DNA of 47,851 bases, taken from positions 1,964-49,814 of the forward strand of contig BDDC01000592.1 in NCBI GenBank assembly GCA_001662425.1, in the 5' to 3' direction. Origin of the DNA: Chlamydomonas sphaeroides (taxonomy: Eukaryota > Chlorophyta > Chlorophyceae > Chlamydomonadales > Chlamydomonadaceae). Position numbers and translations under genes: made by a program. The number at the start of each line of letters is the position of its first letter. Position 1 is the first letter of the stretch. Of the stretch, positions 20,848 through 30,943 are shown piece after piece. A model generated the notes under the pieces. That model worked only from the letters and a program-made list of their open reading frames with translations, did no database searches and was not told the DNA's origin.

Positions 20848-22650
20848 AGCCGGCAGGTGCGGCCATGTGGGCTCCTGGCGGGCCTCCAGGCTGGATGGCA
20901 GCGGCTGTAGCGCTGGCTCAGGGCGCTCGGCGTTTTGTTGTGGCCGCCGCAGCTGCAAGGCAGCGGACCGAGCCGCTGCCTTCTGGCGGCGGCTTGCGGG
21001 TCAGATTTGGCGGTATGCGGCTGGCTGGCCGAAGGTGGCGCGTCGCTGACTGCAGCAGCTGTGCTGGTGGCGCGTCAGGGCACCGTTGGTTACGACTTGC
21101 AGCCCGCGCCCTAGCAGCCAGGCGGCCCCGGCTTTGATGCTGAGACTGCGGCGGTTGTGCCCGGGTACGTGAGCCGGAGCGGAGCGTGGGTTGAGCGGTC
21201 AGTGCGCCGCGGCGGCGGTGTGGCCGGACGCAATGGCGACGCCGCGCGCGCACCGCGGCCGCTGCCGCACAGCGCTGCGGGGCCGGCGGCGGCTCTGCAG
21301 CAGCGGATGCGGCCGGCGCAAGTAGCCGTGCCCGGGTTGAATGGAAGCTGTTGGCGGTTGGCGGTTGGGCCTTGCAGTTGGAGGTTGGGAGGTTGCCGCC
21401 ATTGGGACTCCTGCGCGACTGCAGGGCGCGGGCCGTTGCTGGGCTGGGTGGGCTGGCAGAGGGAGGCAAGCACCTGGGGCCACCTTGCCTGGACTAGCAT
21501 GGGCATGAATCCGGCCGAGGCACGTGCAAGGCCCGGTTGTCTCAGGTACCCTCCTCTGACTTCCACGCTGGTATACAGTCAAAAGGGCCGCGTGGTCTGC
21601 TCGCCCCTTTACGGGCACGAGCCGTGGAGGGCCTGCGTGGTGATGGGATGTTCTTACGCCTGCCACCGTGCCATACTTCACCGCACCCTGCTGACCGCAA
21701 CCGTGTGAGCAAGCGGTGTCTTGAATGTGTCATTTGCTTGAATGTGTGAAGGTGTGGGGCCAGGCGGGAGGCGTGTGTGGCATTGGTGAGCAGCGGGTGC
21801 TGCCACCAGAAGCGGCCGGCGCTGTGGATAACCTGATGGGCTACGACACGCCCGTGGGCTGAAGCTGGCTGTGAGGCACGGCGATCCTTGTGTGCTGGGT
21901 GGCCAGGGTCGGGCTGGGCCGGGCCGGGCCGCCGGCGGCGACGGTGCGCAGCGGCAACAGCCCGAGCCCGTTACGGCAGCGATTGCGAGCGCAACAGCTC
22001 GCTTGGGCCTGTGGCTTTGGCGCGTTTTGCGCTGCCGCCGACGCGTAAAACATCCCGTGGACCGGGCTGCTAGCTGAGTATTGCGGTCGAGCCCGTGCCG
22101 GGCAGGTGACGCAGCCGACCGGCAGGTTGCATCTGAGACACTGGCAATCATGTGATGACCCGCAGTTGGGACGCATTGCATGCTTGGCGGCTCTACAACC
22201 GCCCCACACGCGGAGCACAGGGCACGGCCCGTGCCATGGCGCCCTGCCGCTGCAGCGCAGAACGTCAAGCGCAACAGCCCAGCCATACGATGTGTGTCCA
22301 GACATTGGCTACCGGTACTAAGGAGGGCCCGCCGGATTCACCGCATTCACGCAAGGCGCCCGCCCGCTTGGCCCCGGGCCTGGCACACACCATTGCACCT
22401 CGCGGTGCGCCGCATGGGGCCATCAGCCCCTCACGCAGTACAAGTGTGCAAGGCATCGCAGGGGCCCTGCCGCAACACTTTCAGCCAGTGCGCCAGCGGC
22501 TCGGACAAACGCCCGCACGATGCCCAGGTCGTTCGTGGCATACCTCACGATCCAAGTACACTGGTGCGCCCGGCGAGTGGCGGCTACGAAGCAGCTGGCG
22601 TCCATAAGCTTGCCGTAGCAAGTGAAGCCGATGTGCGGCAGCAGCCGCTG
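20811..22650. other. Convergent intergenic region, no gene seen
   Basis: About 1.84 kb lies between the stop codons of the membrane-protein gene (plus) and FRA10AC1 (minus). It contains open frames on both strands up to about 300 codons, but none shows a family motif, plausible splice structure or hydrophobic pattern. It should contain two 3' UTRs. G-rich simple motifs such as repeated ggttggcggttggg near 21350 are the only local structure noted. Confidence 0.5.
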
Positions 22651-24555
22651 CTACATGAAGAGGCCCTCCAGGTAGGAGTCCATATCGTCTTCCACACTCG
22701 CCGCCTCCACCGCCGGCTTGGCCTCCCACACGCTGTTGTCCGCTGGCATCACGATTACTGCCGGCGCGAGGTCCCCTGTCCCTGTCCCTGCCCCTGCCGC
22801 CGCGGCCCCGGTTCCCCCGGCGGCGGCAGTCGGCGGCGCTGCCACGTCCCGCGCCGCACGCGCCAGCACCGCCTCCTGGCTGTCGTCGGCAGCGGCGCCG
22901 CCGCCGCCGTCGGCGTAGCGAGCCACGAACGCGAGCGCCTCCGCGACCCTGGGGTCCTTGGGCGCGCGGTCCGCCTCCTCCTGCAGCGGGCAGTACGTTG
23001 CCGTACGGCATTCGGACATGCTGGTATGCGGCGCAAGTTTTCTTCGGCGGCGCGCTTCGCTTGCTCGCGGATCTGCGAGTAGCGCCGACGGGCCGCCGCC
23101 GCAGAGTCACACCCAGCGTCACACGCATGAGCGCACGTCGCTCGCACCTGCTCACGCTTGCGCTTGCGCGCCGCCGCCGCGTCCACCGCCTTCTGCAGCT
23201 GCTTCTCCTTCCTGTAGTTCAGCTTGAAGGCGCAGGCCGGGCACACCCGCAGCTTCACCAGCGCCTGCTTGCGCTCGCCGGCCTCCTGTCGGGCGCCGAG
23301 GACAGGGCCGCATGGATAGAGAGGTCCAGGGCGGACGGACGCGGCACATAAAACCCTAGAAGCCGGGCCGTGATGTGGGGCAGCCGCTGTCGCAACCAGC
23401 AATCGGAGCACAACAAACCGTGCTACAGGCGCGCCTCGGCCCCTCGGCCCTCGCCACGTAACCGCCCCGCCCGCCCACTGCCGGCCACGCCCGCCACCGC
23501 GGGGAGATGCACAGCCTGTGCTGTACGGCATTGCGCGCACACTGGTACGGCACTGTCGTACGCACCACGTATGCGAAGTTGACCTCGTAGCTGCACAGCC
23601 CCTCGCCGGCGTCGCAGCCCTTTGCGCCGCAGACAAAGTGGCCCTTGCCCGCCAGCACCTCCTTCTGGGTGCGCCACCGCAGCCCCAGCTTGGCCTCCTT
23701 GTAGTGGCTCAGGTCCACGATGGCGTACTCCTGCGGGGTGGTATAGGTGGTATAGGTGGGTGGGGTGAGGTAGCAAGATGTGACGCGTGTGACGGGGAGG
23801 AAGGGGTGCGCGGTACGGCGCTCAACGGGTACGTCAGTGCGCGTCGTGCCACGAGCTCGTGGCACAGCGACTTGGTCGTCGCCCCGCCGCCGGCTGCACA
23901 GCCGGCTGCAGTCCTGTCCTCCGCGTCCGGCTGCACCCACGTCCTATGCAAGCCTCAAGGCACGGCAAGAAGGGGGCGCTGGGGTGCCATGAGTGCTCCC
24001 GTGGGCTCCGGCCCTGCAGCCACCGGCGGCCCAACCGCCGGCCCCGCCCGCCCGCCCGCCCAGGCCCCGCCCCGTCGGCTGCAGTGGTGGCGGAGGTTGC
24101 CTGCGACCAGTCATAGGAGCACCTGGGCCGGTGCTGCCGTGCGCCCCGGGCGGGCGAGTGTGGCCTTAGGCAAGGGGGAGCACGCTGGCCCCCACGCGCA
24201 GGGCACGAACCCTTCCCCTCCCCCGCCCTCTGCCGGGCCCCGAGAGCTACTGCCGCACCTTGAAGAGCCGGTCGTAATACCGCTTCGCGAGTCGGGCGTC
24301 CCAGCTGTTGTCAACGTTGTCAGCGTCGTTGCGGATGAAGCGATGGTGCTCGATGATAGCATCCGCGTCCGTGCGTGTCGGCGCCTGCTGCTGGCTCGCG
24401 CCCTCCGCTCCTGGTCGTGCGTAGTACGTAAGATAGTCGCTAACTAGCCGCTTATGGCGCTCGGCTGCGTTGAGGCCGGCCAAGTGCGATGCGAAATGCT
24501 GCGACGCTTGAACTCGGCCGTACTCGGCACGTCTAGTGGCACCTAGATTTGCCAT
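22651..24555 (-). CDS. FRA10AC1: FRA10AC1-family spliceosome-associated protein (331 aa)
   Basis: Homologue of human FRA10AC1, a nuclear protein found with spliceosomal complexes. Exons: 24555-24259, 23730-23566, 23285-23148, 23072-23007, 22980-22651. The family core is clear: HHRFIRNDADNVDNSWDARL (residues 70-89), then AKRYYDRLFKEYAIVDLSHY, GLRWRTQKEVLAGKGHFVCG, SYEVNFAYVEAGERKQALVK and LRVCPACAFKLNYRKEKQ. Human FRA10AC1 has the same blocks in the same order. Cys133, Cys138, Cys169 and Cys172 form a CxxxxC plus CxxC set that may bind zinc. A Lys/Arg-rich helix (RKRKREQ) follows, then an acidic tail ending DDMDSYLEGLFM, matching the acidic -YFQDLFL end in human. The intron between the last two exons would be only 26 nt (23006-22981); this may be real or a sequence error. 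The start is the ATG at 24555, just upstream of the conserved N-terminal helices. Confidence 0.9.
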
Positions 24556-25363
24556 TGCAACTCTTGCAGTCGGTTGGTAGGGGCGGACCTCGGTCACATG
24601 GGGTCGACGCAATGATGCGCGAAGGTACGTTGCGAGGCAGCACTGCTTTATTGGTGCAAGCTTGCGCGAGCGGAAGGTGGGCGGCGTGTGCTTCCTTGAC
24701 CGTGGCGTGTCGCATGACAAGACGTTGGGCGGTTGGGTTGCCGGCTGAACCCGCGTGCGGGTTTGTACGGGTTGCATCACGTCCGCGCAGCCGCTGACCT
24801 CCTGCTATCACAGCGGCATGCCTGCAAGCTCCACCCCAATGCCTCTACTCCGCAACGTCGTGAGCCACCCATACGAGCTCAATCAAAAGCCGCCAGGAGC
24901 CGAGTCAGCCTTCTATCGCTATGTCCCGCAATCTCCTGCCGCCCGCTGTACTACCTACCACATACCACATGCACGCACGCTGCATGCCCCATACCTTTCT
25001 AGTTGTGTCAGACTCACCCGTACACGTCCGCTTCCCTACCTCCAAGCGAGGTAACGCGCCACGCCAGCAGCGAGAGTCCCAGTCACCCGGCGCGCCTTCC
25101 GCGCCAGCACCGGTGTGTGTTGTCACTGCATGCGCATCCGCCCTCCGCTCCCCGCCACCCTCCACCGCAGCACGAGTGCATGCAGCCACCCGCCACGCCC
25201 CACCCGCCACGCAGCGACACACGCGCCCCTCTCCCATCGAACCCTCCCACGACCAGCCACGCCCCGTCGGCCGCAACCTCCTCGCAGCAGGCGCGCGCGG
25301 CCGGCCCGCCTGGCAACTAGGTCGCGTCCGCCCCGGCCTTGGCCGCCCCACCGCGCGCGCTGC
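24556..25363. promoter_or_regulatory. Tandem intergenic region upstream of FRA10AC1
   Basis: About 0.8 kb lies between the GH47 stop codon and the FRA10AC1 start, both genes on the minus strand. It should contain the GH47 3' UTR and the FRA10AC1 promoter and 5' UTR. I see no gene and no distinct regulatory motif. Confidence 0.45.
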
Positions 25364-28300
25364 TCAGTCCATGTACCGCCGCCGCCGCGAGCGCCGCGAC
25401 GCCCTGGCGCGCATGCCCAGCTGCTGCAGCCGCGCCAGCGTGAGCTTCTCGCCCGTGTCAGTGCCGCCCAGGCCGGTGCGGCGGTGGAAGTCGGCCAGCG
25501 CGGCGCGCATGCGCTGGTCGGTGCGCGTGCCCCAGATGGCCAGAGGGTGGGCCTCGGTGTTGAACACAAACTCGTCCAGCGGCACCTGGAGGCGATGACG
25601 AGGGCATGGGAGGTTGAGTGTCAAGGGGTGGGTGGAGCGGAGTGGGTGGAGCGGTGGCCTCGCCGCGTGGGGCGGTGCGGCGTGCCGCTGGGTGTGTCCG
25701 CACCGCCGCGCACCTCGGTGGGGTCGTCGGAGAAGAGCAGGTAGAAGTACTTGAGGGTCTCCGCAAGCCAGAACGACTCCATCTTGTTGCCGGGGGAGGG
25801 CGGCACCTGGTCCACGTTGTTGAGCACCTGCGGGGGAGCGGGGAGAGGAGGTTGTACACGGAGAGGCGTGGGCGCAAGGACATCACTGGCGGGCCCGGCC
25901 CCTCACCGTCCATGGCTGCTGCCTCCGCGCCGCCGACATGCCCCTCCCCCTGCCCCGCCCTGGCGCGCCTTCTCCTCCACCTTTCGCCACTCCCTGCCGC
26001 CAGAGCGCGCCTGTGCCCGGCGCCCGGACGACCCTGACTCGGGGCGTACCTGGTAGCCCCCGGTGCTGACGCGCGCGAACTTCTCGTACGCGCGGAACAT
26101 GTTCCAGCCCCACTCGCGATAGATGGGGTCGCCTGGCGGGGTTGGGTTGGATTGCGTGTGCGGGTCGGGCGAGCAGCACTGCGCACCGGCAGCTCAGACA
26201 GGATAGACGGCCACGAAGACTGCACCCAGCGCCGACGCCGCCGCGCCCCGCGCCACGGCCCTCCCTCACCCGTGGCGCGCCACAGGTAGAAGAGCGACTC
26301 GGCCACCTCCGGGCGCAGGAAGTTCTCGCGGCTGCGCGGCGAAAACTCGTACACGGTGCCCGAGGCGCCGGCTTTGGCCATGAGGAACACCGAGTCCCAG
26401 GCCACACCGCTGGCGGTCTGCGATTGGTGGTGGTGGGCCGGGGCAAGGCAAGGCAAGGGCGGGCGCATCGGGGAAGGGGAGGGATGGTTGGTTCACAGCA
26501 CCACAGGAGGGCGTTCGGGGAGGCCGGCGACGTTTATGTTTATGTTTACGCTATCTCATCCTCGTTCGCTTACTTGCTACACATGCATGCGACATCAACA
26601 GGCACCTACAAAGTCTATCATCGGCGCCTGCCCCGGGGCCCCCACCTGTCGGTACAGCTCGTAGCAGGCCTTCATGAGCTTGATAGCCACCATGAGGTCG
26701 TCCGGCTCGTGGGAGCCGGCAGCAGAGTTGATGCCGTACATGTGGCCTGAGGCGACAGGGAGCAGGGCGGGGGACAGGAGTGGGAGGAGCGGCAGGCAGC
26801 GAGGTGCAGGCAGGACGCAGCCACGTCGGCCTGCTCCATGCCTCGCCCGACGCTGCATGGTGGGCGTAACATACGACAACGTGATAGAGAACCCGCCTCC
26901 TGAATACGCGCTTGCCCACCGCGGTCGTCGCCGCCCGCAGCCCTTACCCCAGGCTTCCGTCGCGGCATCCCCGCCTCCCGCTCGCCGCTCACCCAGCGCC
27001 ATGGTGCCCGGCAGGAAGCAGGTGAGGTGCTCCAGGATGAGCTGCTTGGACACGCCGTCCTGGTTCTCCGCCACGATGGACACGGTGCCGATGTCGGGCC
27101 CCATGTCCACGTCCGTCAGCATGTGGCGCCGCATGCCCGCCAGCGCGCGCTTGTACATGTTGACGCAGATCTGCCGGGAGCGGAGACAGCGGGTGCGTCA
27201 AGGCAAGCAGGCCACACGCCAGCACCAATACGAGGCACGCTGGTCAGCTGATTGGTCGATGCGGCACATGACCACTCAGGCGCCTCGATCGTGGTTGCAC
27301 AGCTGCATGCCCTCGAGCCCCAATCTGGTGGGCCGGGTTGCCGTGCACGCAGGCGGCCCCCCGGCGGGCCGCACACACGTGCACATGACTTCCGGCGCAC
27401 TGCAGCTGGCGTCTGACAGGACTGAGCTGGGGGAACGCGAAGGGCAGGAGGCCATGGCCCCACCGCCCATGCCCGACGGCAAACCAAGCCACCCGCCCGC
27501 CTCATGTTCCCATACCATGGCAGAACGCCCCCTCACCGTGTCGAGCCCCTTTGTGAGGATCCACTGCTTGAGCATGTACTCGTACGCGCTGTCGGCGGCG
27601 GCGCCAAAGGTGTAGTGGTTGCCGTTGCAGGTGAGCGAGTCGGCGTTGAGCATGGTGCAGTACAGGCCGTCCAGGTTGGACATGCGCTGCAGCTGGTGCC
27701 ACGTCACCATGGCGGCCTCGCGGAACTCGTTGCGGCCTGGCGCGGGCGCACGGGGTGCGGCGGGCATGGCTGCTAATTGGCCATGGCGGCTACGTGAGCC
27801 GGATGCTACTTGTGCTGTTTCTCGACATCCGGGCAACAGTACCGTGTCGCCCTATCAAGGACGTGTACGCGCCCCGCTCCCAGCTATTGTCGGGGGTTGG
27901 TGCAGCGATGCCGGCCACCCAACCGACCCTGGCAAGCAGGCGTGGCTGCTACGTAACCGGGCTGGCCCAGGCCGGTCACATCCTCCACACGGACCGGTCC
28001 CAAGCCGGTTGCCAGCCGTGCTTGGCATCCGGGCAAGCGTATCGGCTATGCGTACCCGCTCCCCGCTGCCCGCGCAGGCTGGTAGCGGGAGGACGATGCT
28101 GGCTTGCGCTGTCAAGCGCCCGAGCAAGACCACAGCCGTGCTCTCACGCAACACGTGCTAGACGACCCGTTGCCACTATCTCATGGCAGCTGCAGCCACC
28201 AAGGTGCCCACCAACCTCAGACACAAACCCTGCCGGGGGCTCACCCGACATGCGCGTGACGGCGCTGAATTCCATGGACAGGGTGCCCACCTCGGCCAGG

Positions 28301-30492
28301 CAGCTGCTGCCCGCCGAGGCGCGGTAGCTGGCCACGTTCTTGTCGTGCACGCTGAACTTGGGCTGCGCCATGCCGCTGGAGGTGTTGAACGCCGGCATCA
28401 GGCTGCTCGCACGGGGCAGGCGAGAGGCGTGAGGGCCGAGCGCGCGACCACGTTGCCGCCGCGGCCTGCAAAGCTACCTCCAGCGCCTCGCACCACGCAG
28501 AGCCTTGCTGCAGGCGGCAGCGCAGCCGGCGCACGCCCAGCGCGTGCGGCGCCAGGGAGGCCCCACACCCCCATGCACCGCACGTATGCATGCCCCTTGC
28601 TGTCTCACCGCTCCGCAAATTCAATAGCCTTGAGCAGGTACGCCTCGTCACCGCCGCTGTGGTAGTAGGCCGCCGACAGGCCGCCAAGCACGCGGATGGT
28701 GGTCTCAAACACCTGCGGCCACACGGGAGGCACAGGAGGCATGAGTATGGCCTCGCGCCGTGCTCTCAGTACAGGGGCCAGGGCACGGAGCGCGTCGCTC
28801 GGTGCAAGTCAAGCACCTCGGAGGCAAGGGGTGTGTCCTGGCGTATGTGTCGCTGTGTTTCGTCTGCCCGTGAGGCCCATGCAGCCACGCGGCAATGGTC
28901 TCGGGTGTAGAGAGCCCAGCCCCAGCCCCACCCGCCGCGTGGATTGCTGCCCGTGCGTGAGCTCGGGTGTGCCGGCCCCGACCCACATTCCCACCAGCCG
29001 CGCAGCAGGCGCAGCATGCCCCAACACACGTGGTCCGTGCGCAGCAGCCTCAATGGTGCACGTGCGCGACCGCCCCGGCCCTCCAAGCCCTGCGCCGCAG
29101 CGCCCGCAGGAACTAAGCGTATCCCGCCTCGCGATCGCGCGGCCCGGCCCCTCCGCCACTTGCCGCCGTGCCCCACCTCCTGCACTGGCATGCGCCACTC
29201 CTGCCTGACATGCCCCATAGACACCGCTCCTTCCCCCATCACGCCACGCCACACGCGCGCGGCACTCACCGACACCTCGCCCTGGTTGAGGTCCAGGTGA
29301 TTTACCACCCAATACCGCGCCTCGCCGTACTCCTCGTCCAGCTTGGCGATCAGCAGCGTGTCGAGGCTGTCCACAATGGTGAGCCCCACGCCAAACCACT
29401 CGCGCGCGTTCTGGCTGCCCGCGTTCAGCTCGTCGTGGCCCCACGCGAACTGCCTGCGGGGCGACGGCGCGGCAGAGGGGAGGGCCAGGGGGGCCAGGAG
29501 GCAGGGGAGGCAGGGAGGCGAGAAGATCAGGGGCTGCGGGAGAGCTGGGCTGGGATACGGCAAGCGCGGCACTGCACGGCGGGCGCGTGCGGTTGGCTGG
29601 CGCTTGGTGCAACAGCTACTCGGCGGGCTGATCCCAACCACACATCTAGCCTTGTGTTGTGTTGTCCTGTCTTCGCCCTGCCCTTGCCGCTGCTCTTGCC
29701 TCTCCCCACCCACCGGTAGCCCTTCCACGTCCAGCGGATGGCCTCGCGCACCGCCTCCTTGCGCTTGGCCGCATCCGTGACGCAGCCCAGCGGGTCGCTG
29801 CCGCAGTCATGCTTGCCGTCGCAGATGCCTGCGCTGCGGCAGCGCGCCGACAGGTCCTGCGCCGGCAGCTTCCAGATGCGGTACTTGGCGTCCTGGTGCG
29901 GGAAGTGCCGCAGCGGTTTGGCGCCCTCCGGTGCCTCTGGGGTTGGGGGCGGTGACAGCCAGCCCGCCGGCGCCTCGCCCACCGCGCCGGGAACCAGGCG
30001 CTCCGTGCTGACGGCGGCGGCGACCTGCTGTTGCGTTTCCTGTTGCGTATGCGCCTGCGTGTGCTGTTGCGCCTGCTGTTGCGCCTGCTGTTGCGCCTGC
30101 TGGGTGTGCTGGGTGTTGGCTACCGCGCCGGTGTAGGCGCGTGGAGCTGTCCAGTGCCCGAGGCCCCTCGCCTTGTCGGCTAGCAGGTGCGCCGCGCGGG
30201 ATAAGAGGGGCGCACGATATGCGCCGGCTCGGCCGGCGGCGTAGGCCGGGTCGAGCTTTGCGAGCTCGTTGACGGTGTGGGCTGTGGCGTCGAGGCCTAT
30301 ATCGCCACCGTCCAAGCGCACGGCTGTCGCGTGCTGCGCCGCAAGGCGCGCTGGATGAACCACGGTGATGATCCAAGCATACGTCAGCGCGGCTACACAG
30401 CCGACAGCGACGATGCACAGGCGCGCTGAGCGGGCGTTGGCCAAGCGCAGCCAAGCTGGCTTGGCAGACTTGCCGACATATCGAGCGTACAT
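25364..30492 (-). CDS. Mannosyl-oligosaccharide alpha-1,2-mannosidase, GH47 class I (756 aa)
   Basis: Trims alpha-1,2-linked mannose from N-glycans in the ER/Golgi lumen. Exons: 30492-29714, 29453-29270, 28712-28609, 28402-28245, 27736-27537, 27170-26993, 26746-26646, 26417-26270, 26132-26050, 25827-25714, 25585-25364. It is a type II membrane protein: a short cytosolic basic N-terminus, one hydrophobic anchor at about residues 26-46 (IVAVGCVAALTYAWIITVV), then a roughly 170-residue stem with a Gln-rich QQAQQQAQQ tract. The catalytic domain starts near residue 245 (AVREAIRWTWKGYRQFAWGH). GH47 landmarks follow: DSLDTLLIAKLDEEY; LMPAFNTSSG (357-366); EVGTLSMEF (393-401); EHLTCFLPG (522-530); DPIYREWGWNMF (619-630); ESFWLAETLKYFYLLFSD (662-679); and FNTEAHPL (691-698) with the calcium-binding Thr693. 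The Arg-rich tail (RASRRSRRRRYMD) is an addition. Golgi mannosidase I is favoured over ER mannosidase I because of the long stem, but this is not certain. Confidence 0.95.
30065..30100 (-). repeat. 12-bp Gln/Ala-coding repeat in the GH47 stem
   Basis: Three exact copies of tgttgcgcctgc (30065-30076, 30077-30088, 30089-30100) encode the QAQQ-type repeat of the luminal stem. More degenerate Gln/Thr/His codons continue on the left to about 30030. The tract lies outside the catalytic domain. Confidence 0.85.
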
Positions 30493-30943
30493 GACTCAAC
30501 TGCTGCGCCGCTGGACGGCGAGCGTGAGGGTGGCAAGAGAGGTGCTAGTTGATCCGCATGTCGCACGTCGCAACCGCTGCGTCCCAGTTATGGCCCGCGA
30601 TGGGCTCGTGGCATACGAAGCAGCGAAGCAGCAGCAGCCGAAGTGGTCGGCCGCGCGGTGGCGCAAGCAACGACACTTCTACTCACTACTCTTCAGCGTA
30701 CTGACCGTTGCTCTACTACTATCGTTACGTTTAGCCAAGCAACAAAAGTGCAGCACAATGCGCAACCCGGCGTCCATGCAAACTTGCTCGTCCTTGGATT
30801 CGGAGGACAGCGAAGTCGCCTGCCCAGGCCCCTGCAGCCCCCGAGAGCCCTACTGAGTTGTTCCTAGACTTTCGATGCCTAAAACGATGCCCCAAGCTCC
30901 ACCCTGAATCTGTCGCGTGCGGCTGACAGCTCGATAGTCCTCG
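30493..30943. promoter_or_regulatory. Divergent promoter region between GH47 and MLH3
   Basis: This 451-bp region separates the start codons of the mannosidase (minus) and MLH3 (plus) and must carry both 5' UTRs and promoters. It is relatively AT-richer than the flanking exons, for example around 30660-30780. No TATA box or known site was recognised. Confidence 0.5.

Noticed and set aside
20624..21049. C-terminal basic extension of the membrane protein (acceptor at 20792)
   Set aside because: It would add a low-complexity Arg/Pro/Gly tail overlapping a 15-bp tandem repeat. The acceptor at 20757 gives a compact hydrophobic end with a better pyrimidine tract.
22152..23082. Plus-strand open frames of 151 and 300 codons overlapping FRA10AC1
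   Set aside because: No family motif, no splice support, and partly antisense to conserved FRA10AC1 exons.
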